DNA of 35,467 nucleotides. Origin: a virus. This document shows positions 24,060 through 31,831 of the stretch, piece after piece; position 1 is the stretch's first letter; the number at the start of each line of letters is the position of its first letter. The stretch spans positions 1 through 35,467 of IMG/VR virus record IMGVR_UViG_3300042691_016611, one strand, 5' to 3'. The notes beneath the pieces were generated by a model that saw only the letters and a list, made by a program, of their open reading frames with translations, made no database searches and had not been told where the DNA came from. A program made the position numbers and the translations under genes.

Positions 24060-26484
24060 CGTATACTAATTTATGAATAGCTCTTGTAATAGCTACAAAC
24101 TTCAGATTCCATTCCTGCTTCTTAGCCTCAGCTGTCTTAGCTAGGACATGCGGTACGTTCTTAGGATTAAAGAAGTACACATTATCAGCTTCCAATCCTT
24201 TAGCTCGATGAATGCTGCTCAGTCGAATTGACTTCACATCACTATCATTGAAGATTTGCTGAATAAAACTCACAACTTCAGTGCTTGTCTTACAGTTGGT
24301 TGCAACAGTGGCGATACAGTCAGCCTGATCACCGATAGCAATCTGCCGACTCTCAGTGTCGTACTTCTTCGTCTGCAGCAACTTAATCTGCTGGTCTCTC
24401 CAATCTTCCAGCAGCTGACACAGCGTCACAGAATCAACTTCCTGCTTGTCTGTCAGTTTGTTAATGAGCTTAACCAACCCTGCTCCGATGCTGCGTCCTA
24501 CCACTTGGCAAGGCTTCCCAGCTTTGACCAACTTCCATGCCAGTGACATGAGTGGAGCATTCACTCTACTCACCAACATGTCCCCTTGCTGCAGGTCCAT
24601 ATCGGCTTCATCCAGATAGACAATCTCCCCTTCTGGATTTGTGCTGCCAGCATTGATTGCGTCACCTACAATCTTCTGAGCTTCAGCCACAATAGCCTTA
24701 CCGCAACGGTATGTGTAGCTGAGAGGCAGCACTTCCACTTCATCCATTGCTTCAGCAATCTTACTGAAGCTGTCTGTCTGTGCTCCTGCAAAAGCAAAGA
24801 TAGCCTGATTCGGATCACCAACAAATACGAATGAAGTGCAATCCTGATTTGCAATGAGTTGAAGCTTACCAGCTGATAGGTCTTGGCAGTTATGCACCAA
24901 CACCCCATTAGCGTAGAAGTTATGACAATCTTCTACAGTTATGTCGTACACATAGTTCTCGCTGATGTACGTACTATCAACCGATATAACTGTAGCAGGC
25001 ATAGGACAATTCTTACCGTCAGGACATATATCCTGCAATACTCCAGCAAAGTCTCGTGCAATATCTCGATTTTTAAACCGCAATACTTTCCATCCTTGCG
25101 ACTCCAAGAATTGATCCTTTTTGTCATCTATCTCTTTTGCCCCAGCATGAGACGCCCCGTCTATCTCAACTGCGATTCTATACTTAGGGTTAGCTAAATC
25201 AATTTTGTAGTGAGTAGGTTTATTACCTCTACCATGATTCGGAGCGTCACCAGTTTTGATGACATACTCCATGTACCATCCATCACCTAAAGCATCAAAC
25301 AGCAACTTCTGCGGTTCCGTTGGACCTCTACCATTACCGCCCTTAATTGCGTTAAAGGCTTCTCGGTCTCCACCAACATTACCGATACCTTTCGTATTAC
25401 CTTGATGTATCTGCGAAAGTTTATCTCTACCTGCAGCAGAAATCTTTCCTTTCTGTGTTGTTTCCGCCGCAGTCTCTACGATAACGGTTTCGCCTACCTT
25501 CAAATCTCCCGCATAAACCCATCCGTTATTGACGGTCCAGATTTTATGATCGACAGTACACACAACAAAATTATAAGCGTAATTACCATCAGTTCTGTGG
25601 TTGTGCTGCACCTTAACCTTAACTAGAGGTTTCCGATTAGGAATCTTCTGAGTAGCAGTAACTTTACAGTTCTTTGCTCTTCCCGTCGTGACATCGAAGC
25701 TTCTAACCACATCTCCAATCTTGATGTCTTGAATGGATTTAGACCCTCCAGCCCCTAACATAACAGGAGTCCACCCCGGAAGACACTCATCTACTACAAT
25801 ACAGTCTGCCTTAATCTTCCAACCATATCGAGCAGGCAAGTAAATCATATCGTCGAAATCAATCTCCATACCCTTCGCAGGTTTGGCTTTACCAAATGCC
25901 GAAGTCCTTCGTTCTTCTCGAACAGGTAGTGTGCTTCCTTCTTCCAGCACATACTTAACAGGCAGCTCACACGCAGAAGCTGATGAGCTGAATGTATACT
26001 CATTATCGATAGCCAATCCTGCCAGTGATGATTCCGTAATGTCATCCTCGGTCAGTACGGCATCTTTACAATACTTCACCAGTTCTCTCACATCATCAAG
26101 AATCGCTCTCTGAGCTTTCGACAACTCTTTGACACTCTTCACCTGACAAAACTGCTGATACAAATTTGCTGTCTTCCATGTGTCGGGTCTGCCGATGCGA
26201 ATTCCATTCTCTCTCATGATGCGGCAACCCAGAGAATGAATCGTTGTCGCTGTTCCGAATGTCAGACGTTCTTTCAGTTCTGTTGCGATTGCATTCGAGA
26301 ACGCACACACAACAACTTCGTCTTCAGAAGTCAACTCAGCCTTCAACCAATTCCAGATAGCCAGCTGCTCTTCTGATGGTTTGTACTTCAGTTGTTTCTT
26401 TCCTGCTACCATTGACAGTCCGTCAACGATGGTGGTGGTCTTTCCTGATCCAGCTGTAGCATTTACAATCAACGCACGTTTCAT
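24028..26484 (-). CDS. UvrD-like superfamily 1 helicase interrupted by an intein
   Basis: 818 residues including a 299-residue intein; the spliced helicase would have 519. SF1 motifs are Walker A NATAGSGKTTT (8-18), motif Ia VVCAFSNAIA (about 58-67), TIHSLG (81-86), Walker B IVVDE (229-233) continuing as CQDL after the intein, motif III VFVGDPNQAIFAFAGA, motif IV YTYRCGK, SIHRAKGLE and the C-terminal motif VI FVAITRAIHKLVYV. It should unwind DNA during replication or recombination. It is the only leftward gene in the window, with its own promoter region and a terminator at 23844-23883; an AAGGAAAG site precedes the ATG. The helicase is inactive until splicing restores the DECQDL box. Confidence 0.92.
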   Translation of the reverse strand: MKRALIVNATAGSGKTTTIVDGLSMVAGKKQLKYKPSEEQLAIWNWLKAELTSEDEVVVCAFSNAIATELKERLTFGTATTIHSLGCRIMRENGIRIGRPDTWKTANLYQQFCQVKSVKELSKAQRAILDDVRELVKYCKDAVLTEDDITESSLAGLAIDNEYTFSSSASACELPVKYVLEEGSTLPVREERRTSAFGKAKPAKGMEIDFDDMIYLPARYGWKIKADCIVVDECLPGWTPVMLGAGGSKSIQDIKIGDVVRSFDVTTGRAKNCKVTATQKIPNRKPLVKVKVQHNHRTDGNYAYNFVVCTVDHKIWTVNNGWVYAGDLKVGETVIVETAAETTQKGKISAAGRDKLSQIHQGNTKGIGNVGGDREAFNAIKGGNGRGPTEPQKLLFDALGDGWYMEYVIKTGDAPNHGRGNKPTHYKIDLANPKYRIAVEIDGASHAGAKEIDDKKDQFLESQGWKVLRFKNRDIARDFAGVLQDICPDGKNCPMPATVISVDSTYISENYVYDITVEDCHNFYANGVLVHNCQDLSAGKLQLIANQDCTSFVFVGDPNQAIFAFAGAQTDSFSKIAEAMDEVEVLPLSYTYRCGKAIVAEAQKIVGDAINAGSTNPEGEIVYLDEADMDLQQGDMLVSRVNAPLMSLAWKLVKAGKPCQVVGRSIGAGLVKLINKLTDKQEVDSVTLCQLLEDWRDQQIKLLQTKKYDTESRQIAIGDQADCIATVATNCKTSTEVVSFIQQIFNDSDVKSIRLSSIHRAKGLEADNVYFFNPKNVPHVLAKTAEAKKQEWNLKFVAITRAIHKLVYVRIPEKEVEI
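24889..25785 (-). mobile_element. Intein with Vsr/DUF559-like homing endonuclease domain
   Basis: Residues 234-532 of the helicase ORF. The first residue is Cys (CLPGWTPVMLG, block A); block B is CTVDHKIWT (about 309-317); block F and G read YVYDITVEDCHNFYANGVLV ending His-Asn (531-532), and the +1 extein residue is Cys533. All residues needed for standard splicing are present. The middle holds an endonuclease-like domain: TEPQKLLFDAL (Glu390), then AVEIDGASH (Glu440, Asp442, His446) and GWKVLRFKN, the layout of the Vsr-like EDxHD and DUF559 nucleases, not LAGLIDADG. The segment at about 356-388, rich in Gly/Asn, may bind DNA. Confidence 0.93.
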
Positions 26485-26539
26485 GATTCTTTCCTTCAGT
26501 GAATAGATGAATGCAGCTCATTGCTGCGTCACGCTTTCA

Positions 26540-26568
26540 ATTATACACATTCACTTCTTCAGTGATAG
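26540..26568 (-). promoter_or_regulatory. Promoter for the leftward helicase gene
   Basis: On the minus strand a perfect TATAAT occupies 26545-26540, with a weak -35 (CTATCA, 26568-26563) 17 bases upstream. Transcription would begin near 26533, giving a leader of about 50 bases with a small GCAGC/GCTGC hairpin (26513-26526) before the ribosome site. A TTCAC...GTGAA dyad (26550-26574) overlaps the promoter and could be an operator; that part is uncertain. Confidence 0.5.
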
Positions 26569-26581
26569 TGTGAAACAATCA

Positions 26582-26632
26582 GAAAAAATATTTTAAAATA
26601 ATCATTGACTCTGCTGGACAGTTTGCTAAACT
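26582..26632 (+). promoter_or_regulatory. Strong rightward promoter with A/T-rich upstream element
   Basis: An A/T run (about 26582-26602) resembles an UP element. It is followed by TTGACT (26605-26610), a 16-base spacer, and TAAACT (26627-26632) preceded by TGC, an extended -10. Transcription should begin near 26639, only a few bases before the structured region at 26643. This would drive the whole early operon. Confidence 0.65.
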
Positions 26633-26642
26633 CCACCTGTCC

Positions 26643-26837
26643 GCTGGCAAATGTGTTGCGTCAAGGAAAGAAAGTGCTCCTAGTTAATTCTGTCTACGCT
26701 TGTCGAAGAGATTTGACAGAACAAATACAGGGTGTTGTTTTTGGTCATTTTCGTCAACACTAACTGATATTTCTGAACTGTTGCACATAATACCTCCAAA
26801 ATCACTGCAACAGTTCTGACGCAACATATTTGCCAGC
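26643..26837 (+). ncRNA. Candidate structured RNA: long closing stem with three internal hairpins
   Basis: No convincing gene lies here. GCTGGCAAA... (26643-26663) pairs with ...TTTGCCAGC (26817-26837) over 21 positions; the only non-Watson-Crick position is a G-T that pairs as G-U in RNA. Inside are TTCTGTC/GACAGAA (26688-26694/26715-26721), GTGTTG/CAACAC (26732-26737/26755-26760, extendable by CAG/CTG across a two-base bulge) and GAACTGTTGCA/TGCAACAGTTC (26775-26785/26806-26816). The last abuts the closing stem and could stack on it. The predicted promoter starts transcription about four bases before. It may be a leader RNA, a processed small RNA or, as DNA, an origin or protein-binding dyad. 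Function unknown. Confidence 0.65.
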
Positions 26838-26872
26838 TGCTATTCAAATCAGTCCCAAACAAAAGGTGCCCC

Positions 26873-28189
26873 ATGAAACTTATCACAGCTCTAAACAAGA
26901 ACAAAGTTGCCGACAGCAACATCAAGTCCGTCACATGTGAGATTGACTCTGAAGCTGCTCTGGAGATCCTCAGCACATTCAACACGAACAACCGGCCTGT
27001 TAGCAAATCAAAAGTTAATCTCTACGCAAATGAAATGCTGCGTAACAAGTTTGCTCTGAACGGCGAGCCTCTCATCTTTGGTGAAGATGAAGAAGGCAAC
27101 GAATGTCTCATCAGTGGTCAGCATCGTCTGCTCGCTCTGGCTCGTGCTCAGGCACTGTACAATACTGATGCCGATAAGTACCCTGATGCCATCAGTCCTC
27201 TAACTCTGCACACCGTTGTAATCTATGGTGTTGCTTCTGACACAGCTGACACTGTGGACCAGCTCAATCCTCGTTCTCATGGTGACGTACTGTTTCGTGA
27301 TGATTGGATTAACGAACAGATTGCACCAGAATGGAAGACCAACGGTTCAAAGCGAGCTATGTGGTGTAAAGCTCTCGGTGGTGCTGCTCGTCTGGTATGG
27401 TTGCGTGCTGGTGGTGCTACGGTGAGTAGTGCTCCAAAGTTCCTGACCAGTGAGATGCTCGACTTCATCAAGAACAGTCACCCCGATCTGTGCAAATTCG
27501 TCAGTGAAGTGCTGACAGCTGCTGATGGTAAAGAGAACACTGGTCTGCGAATGTCTCTCCCTTACATCGCAGCTCTGTCTTACATCGCCTGTCTCGAATT
27601 CGATGAGAATGATGAGCAGGTAGTCAATGAAGACAAACATGAAAAGATCAGTCTGTTCATTTCTCAGGTAGCGAGCGGTACAGGTTTTGCAGCAGGCAGC
27701 CCTGCCCATGCTATTACGCAGTATTGGAACAAGCTGACAGCTGAAGCAGGCAGTAAGGATCGTGACCTTGAATGGGTAGCTCCATTCGTTAAGTGCCTCA
27801 CAGCTCTGGTCACAGGAGCTTCCTGCAAGCCTTCAGACCTGAAGCTGACAAAGAAGGAAGCTGATAACTACCGCAATGTTCCATGCCTCATGCCGGGATG
27901 GGATACAGCGATGTTTGAGTACGCTGCCTCAGTGTCGGCTATGTCGGCTGAAGAGAAAGTGAAAGAAGCTGAACGGAAGGAAGCTGAGAAAGCAGCAAAA
28001 GCTGAAGCCCGAGAAGCTGCTAAGGTAGCTAAGGCTGAAGCAGCAGAAAAAGCTAAGGCTGAAAAGGCCGAAGCTAAAGCAGCAGAGAAGGAAGCTGACA
28101 AACCTACTCCACCTGTAAAAGCCCCAACAGTTGTCGGTAAGTTTGTAAAGCGTAAGCCAGCTCCTGCTGCATCTACAAAAGCGTCATAA
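26873..28189 (+). CDS. ParB-like domain protein with Lys/Ala/Glu-rich tail
   Basis: 438 residues. The N-terminal domain carries the ParB/Srx-type signature SGQHRLLALARAQ (81-93) preceded by PLIFGEDEEGNECLI, a pattern common in phage replication-region proteins annotated as ParB-like nuclease. Helical regions follow (about 130-340). From about 359 the sequence is a highly charged Ala/Lys/Glu repeat (AEAREAAKVAKAEAAEKAKA and on), likely a long helix, followed by a Pro/Lys tail. AAGGTG precedes the ATG. As first gene after the structured leader and promoter it is likely expressed early. Whether it binds, cuts or modifies DNA cannot be told. Confidence 0.7.
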   Translation: MKLITALNKNKVADSNIKSVTCEIDSEAALEILSTFNTNNRPVSKSKVNLYANEMLRNKFALNGEPLIFGEDEEGNECLISGQHRLLALARAQALYNTDADKYPDAISPLTLHTVVIYGVASDTADTVDQLNPRSHGDVLFRDDWINEQIAPEWKTNGSKRAMWCKALGGAARLVWLRAGGATVSSAPKFLTSEMLDFIKNSHPDLCKFVSEVLTAADGKENTGLRMSLPYIAALSYIACLEFDENDEQVVNEDKHEKISLFISQVASGTGFAAGSPAHAITQYWNKLTAEAGSKDRDLEWVAPFVKCLTALVTGASCKPSDLKLTKKEADNYRNVPCLMPGWDTAMFEYAASVSAMSAEEKVKEAERKEAEKAAKAEAREAAKVAKAEAAEKAKAEKAEAKAAEKEADKPTPPVKAPTVVGKFVKRKPAPAASTKAS

Positions 28190-28205
28190 TCTGCCTCTCG
28201 ACTGG

Positions 28206-28275
28206 CTACCGATCCTTTCCTCGGTAGGGAACAAGGAAGACGCACCTTACACAGTTCCGGACTCCCGTAACCGGA
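28206..28275 (+). other. Two hairpins in the leader of the gene at 28290
   Basis: CTACCGA/TCGGTAG (28206-28212/28221-28227) forms a perfect 7-bp stem with an eight-base loop. TCCGG/CCGGA (28256-28260/28271-28275) forms a 5-bp stem just before the AAGGA ribosome site (about 28278-28282). There is no T-run, so they are not intrinsic terminators; effects on mRNA stability or translation are possible. The rest of the 100-base gap shows no other feature. Confidence 0.4.
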
Positions 28276-28289
28276 TTAAGGATAGAAAC

Positions 28290-28553
28290 ATGTTCTGTGA
28301 GGCATGGCAGACCTATAGACCGCATGAAGGACATGTAGGGGAAGAGGAATGTGACCATACAATGCCTCCACCTTCAGCAGAAGCTGGAGAGTATTGTATA
28401 GCTGATTCTTCAGGAATACGTACACTCTGCAACAACTTAGTGTACCGACTTCTCCCTTACATGAAAGAAGTTAAACCACCAGAGAAAGTGTGTAGACAGT
28501 GTAAACGTAATGGCAAAGCGTGGTGGATTTTGCGGAACAAGAATAAGAAATGA
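28290..28553 (+). CDS. Small Cys/His-containing protein, unknown
   Basis: 87 residues. Scattered Cys and His (C3, H12, H15, C21, H23, then CRQC near 70) could bind zinc, with a basic C-terminus (RNKNKK). AAGGA lies seven bases before the ATG, and the stop overlaps the next gene as ATGA. It may partner the HNH nuclease encoded next, but nothing in the sequence shows this. Confidence 0.6.
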   Translation: MFCEAWQTYRPHEGHVGEEECDHTMPPPSAEAGEYCIADSSGIRTLCNNLVYRLLPYMKEVKPPEKVCRQCKRNGKAWWILRNKNKK

Positions 28554-28912
28554 GACGCCCCAAGACTAACAGAGTGGAAAGGACTAGAGCTTCAGGACAA
28601 TGGACTGAAGCAGCGTTCTTCGGATTCCTTCGTTCAGGATTACGACAGTTATCCTTACGTTGGCCTCCAATCCACTCTGTTCTTCTTCGTGTACGAGTTC
28701 CCTACGTCGGACCTAACAAGCGTCAGAAGTGGTCCTACAAATGTGAGTGGTGCAACAGTTTATTCTCCAGAAAGGAAGTACACGTAGACCACATGGAAGA
28801 GTGTGGTAGTTTGCGTTCAATGAAAGACATAGCCCCATTCGTTACAGCCTTGTTTTGCGAAGAGGATAAGCTCCAAGTCCTCTGCCACAAGTGCCACAAT
28901 TGGAAACATTAA
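28550..28912 (+). CDS. HNH endonuclease
   Basis: 120 residues. The C-terminal half has the HNH signature with zinc ligands: CEWC (65-68), VDHMEECG (His81) and LQVLCHKCHNWKH (Cys112, Cys115, His116, Asn117). The N-terminal half is basic and aromatic, probably contacting DNA. Small HNH proteins in phage replication clusters act as free-standing homing endonucleases or help recombination or packaging. It starts in the preceding stop (ATGA) and is followed directly by a PD-(D/E)XK nuclease gene. Not next to a terminase, so a packaging role is less likely. Confidence 0.85.
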   Translation: MRRPKTNRVERTRASGQWTEAAFFGFLRSGLRQLSLRWPPIHSVLLRVRVPYVGPNKRQKWSYKCEWCNSLFSRKEVHVDHMEECGSLRSMKDIAPFVTALFCEEDKLQVLCHKCHNWKH

Positions 28913-29875
28913 ATGGCAAGAGAAGTGATCAATCCGTTACACAACGGACTCAGCCTGTCAGCTCTGGAACTCTGGTTAAACAATCGTGTTGCTTTCGAAC
29001 TCAGTTATTTCCGTGACCTAGAAGCTGTTGAAGAATGGAATAAGAACACAGCTTACGGTAGTTTATTTCAGGCAGGCATTGAAGGATTCATCAAGACCAA
29101 AGAACTACGAGGTCACAGCAAGTTCATCCAGAATGAGTTTGAGCGTCAAATCAAATCTCATGGAGAAGCCATTGATGAAATACTGTGGTGGTCAGCGTTA
29201 GCAGAGAAGCAAGGTAGAATATTCCTTCAGTATTACGCTGAAGACCTTGCTAAATGGAGCTTCACTAAATCCGAAGCTCGCCACTCTGCAACCATCACTC
29301 TACCATCTGGCAGATCAATAAAACTTATAGGTTACATAGATGGTGAGAATGACACTTGCATTATGGAAAACAAGTGCCGTGCTGATTGGAACCCGGAAAG
29401 GATTGCCAATGAAATCGACCTTAACCTGCAGTTCAATTACTATTGCCTGATGTGGTACGCCAATCACGATGTGCTACCTGATAAAGTGTGGTATCAGAAC
29501 ATCCGTCGTCCAGGCGGATTCGCTTACGCAGGTCCGATGAAGAAGAAGACAGAGTCAAAGGAAGACTACCAGACACGATTGGTTAAGTACATCTCTGAAA
29601 ATCCTGAGACACACTTCTACCAATTCGTTGCTCGGCCTCATATGAACAGGTTCACTCGTTTCCTCCACATGTGTCTCTACCCAATGCTGGAAGCGTTCCT
29701 CGATTGGTACGAGTACATGACACACCCAAAAAGAAAGGATTTAGTTAACAAGTATCATTGGATGACTCCCTACGGACTCTACAATCCGTACATGGAAGGA
29801 ACAGATGAGCGTTTCCGTAACTACGCTCTTACAGGAAGTACATTAGGTTTGCGTCCCAAACAAAAGAGGTACTAA
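28913..29875 (+). CDS. PD-(D/E)XK exonuclease (RecB/Cas4-like)
   Basis: 320 residues. The nuclease core shows AYGSLFQAGIEGF (about 47-59, motif I helix), GYIDG (Asp143), and IMENKC with Glu152 and Lys154, then helix NLQFNYYCLMWYA (motif with Gln/Tyr, about 170-182), matching the RecB/Cas4-like branch of PD-(D/E)XK nucleases. It lacks the cysteines of Cas4 iron-sulfur clusters, as far as can be seen. With the downstream RecA-like ATPase and SSB-like protein it forms a plausible recombination set that resects DNA ends. Coordinates follow from the stop at 28912 and the TAATG junction at 29875. Confidence 0.85.
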   Translation: MAREVINPLHNGLSLSALELWLNNRVAFELSYFRDLEAVEEWNKNTAYGSLFQAGIEGFIKTKELRGHSKFIQNEFERQIKSHGEAIDEILWWSALAEKQGRIFLQYYAEDLAKWSFTKSEARHSATITLPSGRSIKLIGYIDGENDTCIMENKCRADWNPERIANEIDLNLQFNYYCLMWYANHDVLPDKVWYQNIRRPGGFAYAGPMKKKTESKEDYQTRLVKYISENPETHFYQFVARPHMNRFTRFLHMCLYPMLEAFLDWYEYMTHPKRKDLVNKYHWMTPYGLYNPYMEGTDERFRNYALTGSTLGLRPKQKRY

Positions 29876-30186
29876 TGGATATTCTATCGCGTCAACGAAA
29901 AAGCAAAGTAGGCATTTCTCCGCAGTTCAAGTTTGCTGTTCAATTCCGTGAGTATGATGAAGTACGAACAGTTGAAGTGCTGGCTCGAACAAAGAAGAAA
30001 GCTCTTAACTACTTCAGGAAACATTACCCCGGATACGATGTTACAGTGATGAGAGTGTACTCCCCAAAAGAAAGAAAGCGTCATGCCCCCGAACTTCAAA
30101 AGACCTTCGCTACCGACGAAGCCAAACGTATCACCGACGAAATCTTCAGCTCCAACAACGAAAGCTCTGCCCAATCCGTTCAGTGA
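29875..30186 (+). CDS. Small basic protein overlapping the ATPase gene
   Basis: 103 residues, rich in Lys/Arg at the beginning (RQRKSKVG) and in the middle (RTKKKALNYFRKHYPGYDV). The fold pattern VQFREYDEVRTVEVLARTKKKALNYFRKHYPGYDVTVMRVYS looks like beta-beta-alpha-beta. It starts in the stop of the nuclease gene. Its last 34 codons overlap the first codons of the ATPase gene in another frame, an unusually long overlap for this phage. The function is unknown; nucleic acid binding is possible given charge. Confidence 0.55.
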   Translation: MDILSRQRKSKVGISPQFKFAVQFREYDEVRTVEVLARTKKKALNYFRKHYPGYDVTVMRVYSPKERKRHAPELQKTFATDEAKRITDEIFSSNNESSAQSVQ

Positions 30187-31009
30187 CAGTAGTACGGAGA
30201 TCAAGAAAGAAGGCAAGTTCATTCTCATCTACTCCCCTCCCGGAGAAGGTAAGACAACTCTTGCTGCTCAGTTTCCTGATCCTCTATTCATCATCACTCA
30301 TGGCGAGACAGGTATTCATTCAGCAAAGCGTAAAGGTGTCGCTGCTAAATCCATTCCAGTGATTGAACTCGAACCTCTTTACTCTCAAACTGAAATACCT
30401 ATTGGTAAGGGGCATGTAGGTTGGGACAAGTGCATCTCTAACGTCGAACAATTTGCTAAAGGCAAGCATGACAGAAGAACCCTTGTCATCGACACAACCA
30501 GCGGACTCGAAAGCCTATGCTTTCAGCATTGTGCTTCTCTTCAGTTTGATGGTGACATGCAGAGTCGTGCTCAGGATTGTTGGAACCATTATGCTGCTGG
30601 ACCTCGTAAAGCAGCTGAATCGTATTGGAATGGAGAACTCCTAACCCACTGCATCAACGCTGTAGGTAATGGTCTGAACGTCGTTATGCTCGGTCATAGT
30701 GCTCTACGTCTTCAGGCTAATCCTAACGGTCCAGATTATAATGTGTTCAGTCCTGAGTTGCAGAAACAAGTGTTCTTGTATACAAACAAAGTGCTACACC
30801 ATCTGTGGTTCATGGGACGTTATCAGGAATTTACAACAGAAAAAGGAACTCGCAAAAGAACAGTAACAAGCAGTGAACGATTTATTGGTGTCCAAACTGA
30901 GACGTGGTACACGGCTAAGAATTGGGACAACATTCAAGAACCTATCATTTGTGGTGATAGTGCTGCGAAGACGTTTGCAGCAATCAACTCAGTAATTCCA
31001 ATCGATTGA
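30083..31009 (+). CDS. RecA-like P-loop ATPase, Sak4-type recombinase
   Basis: 308 residues. Walker A is SPPGEGKTTL (51-60), and LVIDTTSGLE is the Walker B-like strand (about 134-143); the DPLFIITHGETG segment (about 66-77) is typical of the AAA_24/Sak4-like phage ATPases. This family anneals single strands or helps recombination with SSB. It lies between an exonuclease and an SSB-like protein, the usual setting. The first 45 residues are proline-rich and probably disordered; no in-frame ATG, GTG or TTG lies between the ATG at 30083 and the P-loop, so the overlap with the previous gene is real. The upstream ribosome site is weak (AAAGAAAG). Confidence 0.82.
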   Translation: MPPNFKRPSLPTKPNVSPTKSSAPTTKALPNPFSDSSTEIKKEGKFILIYSPPGEGKTTLAAQFPDPLFIITHGETGIHSAKRKGVAAKSIPVIELEPLYSQTEIPIGKGHVGWDKCISNVEQFAKGKHDRRTLVIDTTSGLESLCFQHCASLQFDGDMQSRAQDCWNHYAAGPRKAAESYWNGELLTHCINAVGNGLNVVMLGHSALRLQANPNGPDYNVFSPELQKQVFLYTNKVLHHLWFMGRYQEFTTEKGTRKRTVTSSERFIGVQTETWYTAKNWDNIQEPIICGDSAAKTFAAINSVIPID

Positions 31010-31019
31010 AAGTAATACA

Positions 31020-31802
31020 ATGGCTGAACAGAAGAGTGGTGGTTTATTTGCAGCGATGAACAAGAACGCTCGTCTGCGTAAGAACATGCAGAAAGCAAAG
31101 ACAGTACAGGCGAGCAGAGAGTTTTCTGGTCCTGATGGTGATTATCCTTGCGTCTTCAAACGGTTCTCTACCTATGACAAGGACGGTGTTACTAACGTAG
31201 TATTTGAGTTTCGTACCACAGAAGACACAGGTGAGTACGCTAACGAGAAGATTACGTTCTTCATTGCTCTGAAGGATGGTCCTATCAGATCAGCTGAAGA
31301 AGAGCAGGCACACATGTTCGAGATGATCCAGCTCATGGGAGTGGATACAACTCTTGATGATGCTCAGATTGAAGCAGCTTTGAACGATCTGATTGCTTCT
31401 GAAACCATCATCACTGTCAGGATGAAAACCTCAAAGCCAAACAAGGATAAGAGAGTATTCAAGAACCCCAGCATTGTTGGTGTAGCTGCTGAAGGTCAGA
31501 AAGACCCTGACTACGCTCCTGCTGGTGCTCCTGATGATGCCCCAACTGAAGATGAATGGCCTGAAGCTGATGAGTCTCCTATCGCTGCAGAAGAAACAGC
31601 AGAAGACGAATGGGGAGACGAAGAAGCAGCTGAAGAATTCAAACCTTCAGATGCTATTGGTCAGGAATGTCTGTTCAAGGGTAAGAAGTGCATTCTGGTG
31701 AATGCTAACAACGAAACAGGCAAGTGTATCATCGAAGATCCTAAGACAAAGAAACGTCTCACATCAATTGATTGGGACAAGCTTGAATGGCCTGAAGCAT
31801 AG
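31020..31802 (+). CDS. SSB-like protein with acidic C-terminal region
   Basis: 260 residues. The first 150 form a probable OB-type domain with the strands PCVFKRFSTYDKDGVTNVVF and a KTSKPNKDKRVFKNP turn, and the N-terminal helix (FAAMNKNARLRKNMQKAK) is typical of phage proteins found after Sak4-like ATPases (DUF669-like). A strongly acidic stretch follows at about 175-210 (TEDEWPEADESP, AEDEWGDEEAAEE), as in tails of single-strand binding proteins that recruit partners. A final small beta domain (about 215-260) has ECLFKGKKCILVNANNETG. No single motif proves the assignment; it rests on layout and neighbours. A terminator follows. Confidence 0.65.
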   Translation: MAEQKSGGLFAAMNKNARLRKNMQKAKTVQASREFSGPDGDYPCVFKRFSTYDKDGVTNVVFEFRTTEDTGEYANEKITFFIALKDGPIRSAEEEQAHMFEMIQLMGVDTTLDDAQIEAALNDLIASETIITVRMKTSKPNKDKRVFKNPSIVGVAAEGQKDPDYAPAGAPDDAPTEDEWPEADESPIAAEETAEDEWGDEEAAEEFKPSDAIGQECLFKGKKCILVNANNETGKCIIEDPKTKKRLTSIDWDKLEWPEA

Positions 31803-31831
31803 CACCACAACTTCAATTTGATAGCCCCTAT

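Noticed and set aside
26680-27006. Leftward 108-residue ORF across the structured region and the start of the ParB-like gene
   Set aside because: It overlaps the paired elements and the real gene at 26873, has no good ribosome site and no protein-like pattern.
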